Shown here piece after piece: positions 51,260 through 60,559 of a DNA stretch of 64,000 nucleotides. Origin of the DNA: Runella salmonicolor. GTDB lineage: Bacteria; Bacteroidota; Bacteroidia; Cytophagales; Spirosomataceae. Both the position numbers and the translations under genes were made by a program. The notes under the pieces were generated by a model that made no database searches, was not told the origin of the DNA, and worked only from the letters and a program-made list of their open reading frames with translations. The stretch spans positions 930,001-994,000 of the forward strand of contig NZ_JAMZEL010000001.1 in the NCBI RefSeq assembly GCF_024158025.1, read 5' to 3'. The stretch's first letter is position 1, and every line of letters begins with the position of its first letter.

Positions 51260-52714
51260 TTATTTCCAGCCTCCCCCTAAAGACCGATATAGGTGAATGA
51301 GGGAGTAATATTGCCGCTTGCGAACGTCAATCAGCTCTATTCTGGATTGTAGCGCATTTTTACGGTTCAAAATAACTTCCAAATACGTAGCGCGACCCGT
51401 TGAAAATAATTCGGAAGCCGTCTGGATAGATTTTGTCAACACATCGGCTTCCGAGGTTTTAAGGGCGTGCAGTTTCTCCAAATTATTGATAAGAACAAGT
51501 TGGTTATACACTTCAAAATAGCCGTTCAACATACTCCGCTGGTAATTGTAGAGCGCTTCCACCTGCGCCGCGCGTGCGGTTTTGAGTTCGGCTTTCAGCG
51601 CACTTTTATTGAACAACGGGGCCGTCAGACCACCAATGATGTTGTACGCAATAGATTGCGGTGTGATTAAAAACTCAGGACGAAACGACTGCAAGCCCAA
51701 CACCCCAGTCACGTTTAGCGACGGATAAAAGGCGGCTTTGGCAATGAATACATTGGCTTTAGTGGCCGTTAATTCGTATTCTGCCTGCTTCACATCGGGC
51801 CGATTTTTGAGCAACTCTGCTGGTACGCCCGCCCTGACCAGACCTGGCAAAGGAGTCGTAAACCGCGATTTGTTTCGGCGTATGGGCTGCGGATAGCGCC
51901 CTAGCAGGAAGTTGATTCGGTTTTCTATTTCTACAATACGTTGGGATACTTCCACTTCAATACTTTTAGAATTAAGCACTTGCGCTTCAAACTGCTTTAC
52001 GGCCAATTCGTTGGCGCGTCCCGCATCTTTCTGAATTTGGATGATACTCAACTCATTGTTTTGCAAGGTGATGGTTTCTCGAATGAGGTCTAATTCATTC
52101 TCAAACGCCAGCAGTTCATAATACAACAGCGCAATGTCGGCCACAAGGTTGGTGAGCACAAAATTACGACCTTCGACCGTCGATAAATAGCGCGCCAAGG
52201 CTGCTTCCTTACGCGTGCGCAATTTCCCCCAAATGTCAATCTCCCAAGAACTTTGCAAACCAACGGTAAAATCGGGTAGGTATTCGGGAATTCTCTGGTT
52301 CTCGGAAATATTATCGGAGAAGTTGGTGTCGTAATTTCCAATTCCATCCATGGTGTATTTCCCAAACCGCCGTTGTCCCGTCGAACCGCCCCCCGATACA
52401 AAAGGGAGCGTCAATCCTTTGGCTTGCTCTACCTGCGCCCGGCCCATTTCGATGCGCTGGAATGCGATGCGCACGTCAATGTTGTTTTGCAAGGCGGTAT
52501 CAATCAGCGCCGTGAGCGTCGTGTCTGAGAAATAATTTCTCCAATGAATATCGGCCGAATTTCCCTCTTTTTGCGCAACCGGATATGCTTCAGGCATGGG
52601 TTTGAGCGTGGGAAGTTGTTCTGGCGTTTTTAATAATTTACAGCCTGTAAGTAATACAAACAGGGCTGAAACAACAACGGTGGTTTTATATTTATAGGGT
52701 AGGTTACGCATCAA
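51260..52714 (-). CDS. RND efflux outer membrane lipoprotein (OprM/NodT family)
   Basis: A 484-residue TolC-like channel. Lipobox LLTGC near residue 25 anchors it; then come two OEP repeats, with long helices such as ALIDTALQNNIDVRIAFQRIEMGRAQVEQAKG and the loop VGLQSSWEIDIWGKLRTRKEAA, and the second repeat with RPDVKQAEYELTATKANVFIAKAAFYPSLN. It forms the outer membrane exit duct. The start overlaps the end of the RND pump gene by 8-11 bases, so it is translationally coupled. It is last gene of the tripartite operon. Confidence 0.95.
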   Translation of the reverse strand: MMRNLPYKYKTTVVVSALFVLLTGCKLLKTPEQLPTLKPMPEAYPVAQKEGNSADIHWRNYFSDTTLTALIDTALQNNIDVRIAFQRIEMGRAQVEQAKGLTLPFVSGGGSTGQRRFGKYTMDGIGNYDTNFSDNISENQRIPEYLPDFTVGLQSSWEIDIWGKLRTRKEAALARYLSTVEGRNFVLTNLVADIALLYYELLAFENELDLIRETITLQNNELSIIQIQKDAGRANELAVKQFEAQVLNSKSIEVEVSQRIVEIENRINFLLGRYPQPIRRNKSRFTTPLPGLVRAGVPAELLKNRPDVKQAEYELTATKANVFIAKAAFYPSLNVTGVLGLQSFRPEFLITPQSIAYNIIGGLTAPLFNKSALKAELKTARAAQVEALYNYQRSMLNGYFEVYNQLVLINNLEKLHALKTSEADVLTKSIQTASELFSTGRATYLEVILNRKNALQSRIELIDVRKRQYYSLIHLYRSLGGGWK

Positions 52715-55700
52715 TTTCCTGATTTAAGTAGATCTCTTTCTTTTTCTTGGGGGTGGAAAAACGCTCGGAAAGGGTTGCAAAAATGACGTACAACCCTGGG
52801 ATGATGATTACCCCGAAGATGGTTCCGAAAAGCATCCCTCCAGCGGCGGCGGTTCCGATGGTACGGTTACCAATTGCGCCCGCTCCCGAAGCCATCATGA
52901 GTGGGATTAGCCCTGCTATAAAAGCAAAGGAGGTCATCAAAATGGGTCGCAAACGAGACGCTGCCCCTTCGATGGCCGCTTGCAAAGGTTTCATGCCTTC
53001 GTCGCGTTTGAGAATGGCAAATTCTACAATCAGAATGGCATTTTTTCCCAGCAATCCAATCAGCATTACCAGCGCTACCTGCGCGTAAATGTTGTTTTGC
53101 AATCCTAAAATAGCCAAGAAGAAAAACGCCCCAAATATCCCCGTAGGCAGCGACAAAAGCACTGGTAGCGGCAACAAAAAGCTTTCGTATTGGGCCGCAA
53201 GTAGCAAATACACAAACACCAAACAGATGATGAAAATATAAATGGCTTGGTCGCCCGACAGGATTTCGTCGCGCGTCATACCCGACCACTCGTACGTGTA
53301 GCCCTTGGGTAGCTTTTGAGCCGCCACCTCTTGAATGGCTTTGATGGCATCGCCACTACTGAAGCCCGGAGCGGCATCTCCGTTGATCATGGCCGCCGTA
53401 AACATATTGTAGCGTGTAAGCTGTTCGGGGCCATATACTCGCTCCATTCTGACAAAAGCCGAATAAGGCACCATTTCGCCTTCGGTATTTTTGACGTACA
53501 ATTTGAGCAGGTCGTCGGGCTGCATACGGTACTCGGGCGATGCCTGAACCATGACCTTGTACATTTGCCCAAAACGAATGAAATTGGTGGCGTAAAAACT
53601 ACCGATAAGCGATTGCAGGTTGTTCATGGCGTTGTCCACTGAAACGCCTTTTTGGGCGGCTTTTTCGTTGTCAACGTGAATCAAATACTGCGGAAAACTC
53701 GCATCATAACTCGTAAAGGCATTGACCACTTCGGGGCGTTTGTTGAGTTCTTCAATAAACGACTTTGTGACTTTTTCCATCGCCTGCAAGTTACCACTTC
53801 CCGTACGGTCTTGAAGACGAAACTCAAACCCACTGGCGTTTCCGTAACCGGGTACGGCAGGAGGAGGAAAAAACTGAATGTCAGCGTCTTTGATGTGTTT
53901 GGTTTTTTCGGATAGCAACGCAATGACATCGTCAACCGATTCTTTACGGTTTTCCCAAGGTTTAAGGTTCATCATCCCCATCCCAAACGATGCCCCCGCT
54001 CCGTCGGTCATCAAACTAAAGCCCGACAAAGTCGAAATAGATTCAACGGCGTCGAGTTTTAGGCTCACTTTTTCAATTTCGTCCACTACGGCCTCGGTCC
54101 GTTCGAGGGTAGCCCCCGAAGGAGTCGTGATATTGGCATAAATCGTTCCTTGGTCTTCCGTTGGGATAAAGCCCGAAGGCAAAAACAGGTTAGTACCCCA
54201 CGTAGCCGCAATGAAGAAAACGAGCATCGCGAATGTTACCACGCGGCGATTGGCAATGGCATTGATAAGCGATTTATAACGGTCTGACACGCCGTTGTAC
54301 CAATTATTGAAGCCATCAAAGAAACGAGTGAGCAACGTGGCTTTTTGTCCGTGGTGGCTTTTGAGCATGATGGCACAGAGCGCAGGCGTGAGCGTAAGGG
54401 CGTTGACCCCCGAAATCACAATCGAAATGGCCATCGTAATCGAGAACTGACGGTAGAAAACCCCCGACGGGCCGTCCATGAAAGCTACGGGCACAAATAC
54501 GGCCGTCATAACGAAGGTAATGGCCACAATGGCCCCGCTGATTTCATTCATGGCTTCAATGGTAGCTTCTTTGGCGTTGAGGCCTTTTTCTTCCATTTTG
54601 GCGTGAACGGCTTCGACAACAACAATGGCGTTGTCGACCACAATCCCGATGGCCAATACCAAGGCAAACAGCGTAAGGAGGTTGATTGAAAACCCGAACA
54701 TCTGCATAAAGAAAAACGTACCAATGAGCGAGACGGGCACCGCCAAGGCGGGAATCAACGTAGAACGGAAGTCTTGAAGGAAGATAAACACCACCAACGC
54801 CACCAAAATAAAGGCTTCAATCAAGGTTTTGATTACTTCGTGGATGGAGGCATCCAAAAAGCGCGATACATCGTAGCTAATGGTGTATTTCATGCCTGGC
54901 GGAAATGACTTCTGCAATTCCGTCATTTTGGCTTTCACGTTGGCAATCACTTGACTCGCGTTGGAGCCGGGGCGTTGTTTAAGCAAAATCGCCGCCGAAG
55001 GACGCCCGTTTTCTTTCGACAACACGTTATAATTCAACGAACCAAATTCAATATCGGCAATGTCTTTGAGGCGTAAAATATCGCCGCTGGGATTGGCCTT
55101 AATGATGATATTCTCGTATTGTGTTTGGTCAGTAAATTTCCCCGTATAGCGAAGTACGTACTGCAACGACTGCGACTTTCGCCCCGAGCTTTCCCCGATT
55201 TTTCCGGGGGCCGCTTCTACGTTTTGGTTGCGGAGCGCCGTGATGACATCGTCGGCGGAGACGTTATAGACCGTCATGCGGTCGGGTTTGAGCCACACGC
55301 GCATGGAGTACTCCCGTTGCCCCATGATGTTGGCAAAACCCACCCCGTCGACGCGCTTTAACTCAGCTACGACGTTGATGTCGGCAAAGTTGTACAAAAA
55401 CTCTTCGTTAGCGGTGGTATCTTCGCTCAAGAGGTTAATGTACATCAACATACTGTTGACCTCTTTTTCGGTCGAAACCCCCGCTTTGATTACCTCCTCG
55501 GGCAATTCGTCGAGCACCGTCGCTACCCGCGTTTGAACGTTTACGGAGGCCAAATCGGGGTCGGTTCCAACTTTGAAATAGACCTGAATAATACTGGTAC
55601 CGTCGTTGCCCGAAACTGACGTCATGTAGGTCATACCCGGCACTCCATTGATGGCCCGTTCGAGCGGCGTTACCACGGCCTTAGAACAGGCTTCCGCGTT

Positions 55701-55856
55701 TGCTCCCGTGTATTTGGTAGTTACCGTCACGGCAGGAGGGGCAATGTCGGGGTACTGGGTCACGGGCAATTGGGTCATGGCCAAAAGCCCCAGCAACGTA
55801 ATAATCAAAGAAATAACAATAGACAGGACGGGCCTGTGAATGAATGTGTTAAACAT
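52704..55856 (-). CDS. RND multidrug efflux pump, HAE1/AcrB-like
   Basis: A 1050-residue inner membrane pump with the usual two sets of six helices and two large periplasmic loops. It starts MFNTFIHRPVLSIVISLIITLLG, has the proton-relay helix 4 with GIVVDNAIVVVEAVHAKM (the AcrB DD pair is DN here), the loop motif GFIPTEDQG and a C-terminal half ending in LIGLLGKNAILIVEFA. HAE1 pumps export hydrophobic and amphiphilic drugs by proton antiport. The second Asp to Asn change in the relay is common in Bacteroidetes members. Middle gene of the operon, 45 bases after the adaptor gene. Confidence 0.96.
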   Translation of the reverse strand: MFNTFIHRPVLSIVISLIITLLGLLAMTQLPVTQYPDIAPPAVTVTTKYTGANAEACSKAVVTPLERAINGVPGMTYMTSVSGNDGTSIIQVYFKVGTDPDLASVNVQTRVATVLDELPEEVIKAGVSTEKEVNSMLMYINLLSEDTTANEEFLYNFADINVVAELKRVDGVGFANIMGQREYSMRVWLKPDRMTVYNVSADDVITALRNQNVEAAPGKIGESSGRKSQSLQYVLRYTGKFTDQTQYENIIIKANPSGDILRLKDIADIEFGSLNYNVLSKENGRPSAAILLKQRPGSNASQVIANVKAKMTELQKSFPPGMKYTISYDVSRFLDASIHEVIKTLIEAFILVALVVFIFLQDFRSTLIPALAVPVSLIGTFFFMQMFGFSINLLTLFALVLAIGIVVDNAIVVVEAVHAKMEEKGLNAKEATIEAMNEISGAIVAITFVMTAVFVPVAFMDGPSGVFYRQFSITMAISIVISGVNALTLTPALCAIMLKSHHGQKATLLTRFFDGFNNWYNGVSDRYKSLINAIANRRVVTFAMLVFFIAATWGTNLFLPSGFIPTEDQGTIYANITTPSGATLERTEAVVDEIEKVSLKLDAVESISTLSGFSLMTDGAGASFGMGMMNLKPWENRKESVDDVIALLSEKTKHIKDADIQFFPPPAVPGYGNASGFEFRLQDRTGSGNLQAMEKVTKSFIEELNKRPEVVNAFTSYDASFPQYLIHVDNEKAAQKGVSVDNAMNNLQSLIGSFYATNFIRFGQMYKVMVQASPEYRMQPDDLLKLYVKNTEGEMVPYSAFVRMERVYGPEQLTRYNMFTAAMINGDAAPGFSSGDAIKAIQEVAAQKLPKGYTYEWSGMTRDEILSGDQAIYIFIICLVFVYLLLAAQYESFLLPLPVLLSLPTGIFGAFFFLAILGLQNNIYAQVALVMLIGLLGKNAILIVEFAILKRDEGMKPLQAAIEGAASRLRPILMTSFAFIAGLIPLMMASGAGAIGNRTIGTAAAGGMLFGTIFGVIIIPGLYVIFATLSERFSTPKKKKEIYLNQEIDA

Positions 55857-55901
55857 GCTAAAATTCCTTTAGGGTGAGACAACATTGAATAAACAGACCA
55901 G

Positions 55902-57023
55902 TTATTGCTGCTCCAATTGCGCGATAATCTGCCTTAAAGGAACCATTTGGGGCTCAACCTGCATCCCTACTTTCATATCCTGAATGCCTTCATAAATGAT
56001 TTTATCATTCTTGCTCAAGCCCGATTCGAGGATGTATAAGTGCGGAATGCGCAACTTCGGAACAAAACTGCGCATCTGCACTTTGTTCTGACTGTCAAGC
56101 ACATAGACGTATACTTTATCCTGAATTTCAAACGTAGATTTTTGGGGAATCACCAAGGCCTGATTGACCTTTTTTAGGATGCGGACTTTGCCGCTGGAGC
56201 CGTGCTTGAGGATTCGCTCTGGATTGGCAAAACGCGCCCGGAAAGCAATGCTACCCGTAGCGTTGTCAAATTCTCCTTCGATGGTTTCGACGTAGCCTTT
56301 GTGCAAATGCTCTTCGTTGTTGGCTAAAATGAGCGAGACTTCATTGCGGTTGGTTTCCTCTTTGTTGCCAGAGGCAAATTCTAGGTATTCTTTTTCCGAC
56401 ACGTTGAAATAAGCATATACTTCGTTGTTGTCGGAGATGGTAGTCAACAGCGTGCCTTCGTCAATCAAACTACCTATTTTATTGGGGATACGGTCAATGA
56501 TACCGTCAAAAGGGGCTTTTATTTCAGAGTACGATAGCTTAAGCCGGGCACTTTGTTCTTCAGATTCGGCTTCCTCCACGCGGGCCAGTAGCGCGTCCAA
56601 CTTGGCTTTGGCCATGTCTAGTTCGGTTTTGGAAACTACATTTTTATCGACCAACTTTTTGACGTTTTGCAGGTCTAGTTCGGCCGTTTTTGCCTCGGCA
56701 ATGGCGCTTTTTAAGCCCGCCGTTGCGTGCAAGAGCGCGCCTTTATATTCTTGGTTGCTGATACGAAAGAGCACTTGCCCCTTTCTGACACTTTTACCTT
56801 CGTCGACGTGGATACTTTCGATGTATCCTTTGACCCGGGCGCGGATTTCAACGTTTTTTATGGAGTGGATATCAGATACATAGTCCTGATTATACACCGT
56901 ATCAATCGCCACGGGTTGGGTAACTTGAAATTTCTCGCGGGTGGTTTGGGTTCCTTGGTCGGGCGTGGAACATGCCATCATAGACATACCCACAATCGTT
57001 AAACATACGAATGGTTTCCTCAT
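55902..57023 (-). CDS. RND efflux periplasmic adaptor (membrane fusion protein)
   Basis: A 373-residue lipoprotein adaptor; lipobox near SMMACS. It has the barrel-sandwich half-motif IRARVKGYIESIHVDEGKSVRKGQVLFRI, a helical hairpin rich in Ala, Lys and Glu (about 105-170), a second lipoyl half ending APFDGIIDRIPNKIGSLI, and a beta-barrel with VYAYFNVSEKEYLEF. It joins the inner membrane pump to the OprM-like channel. ATG 57023 (MRKPFVC) begins the signal; the ATG at 57077 adds a hydrophobic stretch and is less likely. Second gene of the operon if the small gene at 57138 is included. Confidence 0.94.
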   Translation of the reverse strand: MRKPFVCLTIVGMSMMACSTPDQGTQTTREKFQVTQPVAIDTVYNQDYVSDIHSIKNVEIRARVKGYIESIHVDEGKSVRKGQVLFRISNQEYKGALLHATAGLKSAIAEAKTAELDLQNVKKLVDKNVVSKTELDMAKAKLDALLARVEEAESEEQSARLKLSYSEIKAPFDGIIDRIPNKIGSLIDEGTLLTTISDNNEVYAYFNVSEKEYLEFASGNKEETNRNEVSLILANNEEHLHKGYVETIEGEFDNATGSIAFRARFANPERILKHGSSGKVRILKKVNQALVIPQKSTFEIQDKVYVYVLDSQNKVQMRSFVPKLRIPHLYILESGLSKNDKIIYEGIQDMKVGMQVEPQMVPLRQIIAQLEQQ

Positions 57024-57137
57024 TGTAATAATGGTTATTAAACAGAAATGGATAATATAAAAGAACGTACTGAACACCCATAACGGCAGATGTTCGGCAT
57101 TTAACGGAAAAGAAGCACTTTGAACTAAAGTGTAAAA

Positions 57138-57545
57138 TTAAGCCTGATTCGGTGGGGGTGAATTAGGCTCACTGTAATGCGGTACGAAGTTGTCTAAATA
57201 ATGACCAAAATTGCGTGAAAGCCCCTCAGGGTTTCCGCGCTGGATAAATTCCAAATCAAGCGGTGGCCAAATAAGACAAATACTGAATTCTTCTAAAAAG
57301 CTGCTTTCCTCATTTTTATCATTGACAGGAACGTCCTGATGGAAAATCGAAGGATTGAAAATATTGCCAGCAAGCCATTCAAATAGGCTGTTGGCTTGGT
57401 GAGAAGTAGAACTTGCCTGATAGAAAAAACCTCTCTCAGAAAAACCCGTCGGACTGACAGTATCCATAGATACATGAATCATTTGCAAAAGTAATACCCA
57501 GCAAATGAACCTTCTGATGATATGTCTGCCTTCCAATGGTTTCAT
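57138..57545 (-). CDS. Hypothetical secreted protein at the head of the RND operon
   Basis: A 135-residue protein. A short basic N-terminus and hydrophobic stretch (RRFICWVLLLQMIHVSM) form a signal or anchor; the rest is polar with NFVPHYSEPNSPPPNQ at the end. No family is recognised. It has its own -7 element and lies 114 bases before the adaptor gene on the same strand, so it may be the first gene of the efflux operon and an accessory periplasmic factor. RND operons of this kind more often begin with a TetR regulator, which is absent here. Confidence 0.65.
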   Translation of the reverse strand: MKPLEGRHIIRRFICWVLLLQMIHVSMDTVSPTGFSERGFFYQASSTSHQANSLFEWLAGNIFNPSIFHQDVPVNDKNEESSFLEEFSICLIWPPLDLEFIQRGNPEGLSRNFGHYLDNFVPHYSEPNSPPPNQA

Positions 57546-57554
57546 ATTTGTAAG

Positions 57555-57562
57555 ACAAATAT
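57555..57562 (-). promoter_or_regulatory. Bacteroidetes -7 element before the gene at 57545
   Basis: The minus strand reads TATATTTG, an exact TAnnTTTG match, 9 bases before the ATG. No clear -33 element. Confidence 0.45.
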
Positions 57563-57783
57563 ATAGATAAAAGGTTTGTTATCACGCACATTATGTTAAA
57601 AAAATCCAAAAACACTACGTTATAAAGTTTGGTGATTAAGAGTATTAGCCAAAAATTGGGTTTTATATCCCCGAAAATTTATAAAGTCTGATTCAAATCA
57701 TTCCTACCACCAGATTAAACCAGTAGGTTGTTGGAGCAATACCAAATTAGCAAAATAAATTACAAAAATCACCGATGAATATT

Positions 57784-57812
57784 TTTGTAATTTGGGTTCG
57801 TTGCTAACTTTG
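57784..57812 (+). promoter_or_regulatory. pckA promoter
   Basis: TTTG at 57784-57787 and TAACTTTG at 57805-57812 fit the Bacteroidetes -33/-7 pair with a 17-base spacer. The leader to ATG 57850 is about 30 bases. Confidence 0.6.
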
Positions 57813-57849
57813 TGAAGTCGCAAAATGACGTACACTTCCTCAAACAATA

Positions 57850-59466
57850 ATGCTCATGAATGCTTTAATGGACAATGCTGAAGTCAAAAAAGACATGGTA
57901 CAAAACCTGTTAGGACTGGGACAGGTTAAAAAATTCAATTTTAATTTACCCCCAGCGGCGTTGGTTGAACACGCCATTCTCAACGGCGAAGGCGTGTTGG
58001 CCGATACGGGCGCGTTGATGGTTGATACCGGAAAATTTACTGGGCGTTCACCAAACGACCGCTACATTGTAAGCGATGATAAAACCCTTCAGGCCGTTTG
58101 GTGGAGTGACATAAACATTCCTTTTGATGCCCAAAAATTTGACGCACTGCACCGCAAAATGTTGGATTATTTGGAGGACAAGACCGTGTACGTACGTCAG
58201 GCCCATGCTTGTGCTCATGACAACTACCGCCTCGGTATCACGGTGGTCAATACGTGGGCTTGGCATAACCTGTTTTGCTACAACCTGTTTATGCGCCCCG
58301 AAGAGCAGGCCCTGCTAAGCCCCAACACTGATTTTACCATTATCAATATTCCCGAATTTCAGGCCGACCCGCTCACTGATGGCACCCGCAGCGAAAATTT
58401 TGCCATTCTAAATCTCAGCAAAAACATCATTCTGATTGGTGGAACGGGCTACGCGGGCGAAATGAAAAAAGGGATTTTTTCGGTGCTCAACTTCAAATTA
58501 CCCCACGAAAGGGGAGTGCTTTCCATGCACTGCTCAGCCAACGTGGGCAAGAAAGGTGACACGGCGATTTTCTTCGGGCTGTCGGGAACGGGGAAAACGA
58601 CCCTTTCGGCCGACCCGAATCGGTCCCTCATTGGTGACGATGAGCACGGTTGGGCCGACGAAACTGTGTTTAATTTTGAAGGAGGGTGCTACGCAAAAGT
58701 GGTGGACCTGACCCGCGAAAAAGAACCCGAGATTTACGACGCCATTCGCTTCGGAACGATTGTTGAAAACACCCGTTTTGTGGAAGGTCAGCGTACCATC
58801 AACTATGCCGACCGGTCGGTGACGCAAAATACCCGGACGGCGTATCCCATCCATTATATTCCCAACATCATGCGTCCTTCGCGCGGTGATGCTCCCCAAA
58901 ACATTTTCTTCTTGGCCGCGGATGCCTTTGGCGTTTTACCTCCGATTTCCCGATTGACCGCTGGACAGGCCATGTACCATTTTATTTCGGGCTACACGGC
59001 CAAAGTAGCAGGCACCGAAATGGGCGTAAAAGAGCCTCAGGCTACGTTTTCGGCCTGCTTTGGAGCCGCATTTTTGCCGTTGCATCCTACGCGCTACGCA
59101 GATTTGTTGGGCAAAAAAATCAACCAACACCAAGTGAATGTATGGTTGATTAACACTGGCTGGTCGGGAGGAGGCTACGGCGTGGGCAGTCGAATGAAAC
59201 TGTCTTACACCCGGGCCATGATTACGGCGGCCCTCAACGGTGATTTAGACCAAGTGAGTTATACAAAACATCCGATTTTTGGCATCGAAATGCCCGACTC
59301 GTGCCCGAATGTGCCAAGTGAGCTGTTGCATCCGCGCAATACGTGGGAAGACCCCGAAGCTTACGACCACATGGCATTGCATTTGGCGGGTTTGTTCAGG
59401 GATAATTTCAGTAGATACGAAGATTTTGCCAGTCCGCAGATTTTAGCTGGTGGCCCGATTGGCTAA
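57850..59466 (+). CDS. pckA: Phosphoenolpyruvate carboxykinase (ATP)
   Basis: Interconverts oxaloacetate plus ATP and PEP plus CO2 plus ADP in gluconeogenesis. The 538-residue length is typical. It has the substrate-binding GKFTGRSPNDRYIV (about 61-74), the P-loop GLSGTGKTTLSADP (about 243-256), the metal-binding IGDDEHGW (kinase 2) and the adenine-site region NTGWSGGGYGVGSRM. Two further in-frame ATGs lie within the first 19 bases, so the exact start could shift by a few codons. Single gene with its own promoter and terminator. Confidence 0.95.
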   Translation: MLMNALMDNAEVKKDMVQNLLGLGQVKKFNFNLPPAALVEHAILNGEGVLADTGALMVDTGKFTGRSPNDRYIVSDDKTLQAVWWSDINIPFDAQKFDALHRKMLDYLEDKTVYVRQAHACAHDNYRLGITVVNTWAWHNLFCYNLFMRPEEQALLSPNTDFTIINIPEFQADPLTDGTRSENFAILNLSKNIILIGGTGYAGEMKKGIFSVLNFKLPHERGVLSMHCSANVGKKGDTAIFFGLSGTGKTTLSADPNRSLIGDDEHGWADETVFNFEGGCYAKVVDLTREKEPEIYDAIRFGTIVENTRFVEGQRTINYADRSVTQNTRTAYPIHYIPNIMRPSRGDAPQNIFFLAADAFGVLPPISRLTAGQAMYHFISGYTAKVAGTEMGVKEPQATFSACFGAAFLPLHPTRYADLLGKKINQHQVNVWLINTGWSGGGYGVGSRMKLSYTRAMITAALNGDLDQVSYTKHPIFGIEMPDSCPNVPSELLHPRNTWEDPEAYDHMALHLAGLFRDNFSRYEDFASPQILAGGPIG

Positions 59467-59489
59467 GGAGTACTCATTGATTTTTGTTT

Positions 59490-59519
59490 AGCCCACGGAG
59501 CCATCTGTGGGCTTTTTTT
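59490..59519 (+). terminator. pckA terminator
   Basis: AGCCCAC / GTGGGCT stem with a 10-base loop and seven T, 23 bases after the pckA stop. Confidence 0.8.
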
Positions 59520-59661
59520 GTATAAAAAACCCTGAAATTAAGCACTTTGATGGCGGTTGCCCGACTTTCAATTTCCACCTTTTTTTTTCTGGTACAGGAA
59601 TTGCTATTAATCTTCCCAAAAGTTGCGGAACTTTCGCAAAAATCTAACCAACCCTTCAAGA

Positions 59662-60552
59662 ATGTTTGTCGAAGCCATTGAGCGCGTCAGCGAGTTTACC
59701 CGACCTATTCACATCATTACCCGTTTGTATCACCAATCCGACATTTTGCCCGGGGCGGCAACGATGTTTTTTGTCAACGAAAACGGCTATGCCGTTACGT
59801 GTCGGCACGTGGCCGAGATTATTGTCAACGCAGCGGCGATTCAGCAAAACTATACGCAGTTTGCGGCCGAATTGCGCAAGTATCAGCGCGACCCTCAGCT
59901 ACGCCTGCACCAAAAACGACTCGAACAAAAACACGGCATGGCTTTGGGTACAATCATTACCCAAAAACTGGACTTCATCAATTGCTTTGACAGTCTGACC
60001 CATATCGACGTAACCTATCACCAAAAATACGACTTGGCCCTTTTGCGTTTTCGCACCAACGGTAAATCATACTACGGTCGCCCTGCTGAATTTCTGTCGG
60101 ATGCCCAGGCCGTAAAACCCGGCAAAACACTTTGTCGTTTGGGGTATCCTTTTTCAGAATTTAACAATTTTCGGTACAACGCCGACCTTGATGATATTGA
60201 GTGGACGGGTGCGGCACCGCACGTAACGCCCGCCTTTCCTATCGACGGTATCGTGACGCGCTTCATCGGCGACGAGACGGGCCAAGCCTACGCCATTGAA
60301 ATGAGTACGCCTGGGCTGGTAGGTCAAAGTGGCGGGCCCATGTTTGATTCTGACGGAGTGGTGTACGGAATGCAGCAATCAACGCGGCATCTTCATTTGG
60401 GTTTTGACATGGTCAACCGCGACGTATGGATTGGTACGCAACGCGCCAAAGTATCTAATCACCCTTTTTTGCACGTGGGAGTGTGCATCAGCGGAACCAT
60501 CATTAAGGATTTTTTGCGTCAGCACGGAGTGAAGTTTTACCAGAAAAAATAA
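59662..60552 (+). CDS. Trypsin-like serine protease without signal peptide
   Basis: A 297-residue protein with a chymotrypsin-fold triad: His49 in VTCRHVAE, Asp124 in KYDLALLRF and Ser223 in GLVGQSGGPMF. A helical insertion of about 50 residues lies between His and Asp (QFAAELRKYQRDPQLR). There is no signal peptide or membrane helix and no PDZ domain. The start is ATG 59662; an upstream TTG at 59623 adds a basic stretch. Cytosolic trypsin-like proteins of this kind occur in bacteria, some in defence or conflict systems, but no such partner is beside it. Substrate unknown. Confidence 0.85.
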   Translation: MFVEAIERVSEFTRPIHIITRLYHQSDILPGAATMFFVNENGYAVTCRHVAEIIVNAAAIQQNYTQFAAELRKYQRDPQLRLHQKRLEQKHGMALGTIITQKLDFINCFDSLTHIDVTYHQKYDLALLRFRTNGKSYYGRPAEFLSDAQAVKPGKTLCRLGYPFSEFNNFRYNADLDDIEWTGAAPHVTPAFPIDGIVTRFIGDETGQAYAIEMSTPGLVGQSGGPMFDSDGVVYGMQQSTRHLHLGFDMVNRDVWIGTQRAKVSNHPFLHVGVCISGTIIKDFLRQHGVKFYQKK

Positions 60553-60559
60553 GGTGTTT

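Larger units (their letters stand above)
57546..57849. other. 304-base divergent promoter region
   Basis: AT-rich region between the divergent RND operon head and pckA. It holds the minus-strand -7 element at 57555-57562 and the plus-strand pckA promoter at 57784-57812; no gene otherwise. Confidence 0.55.
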
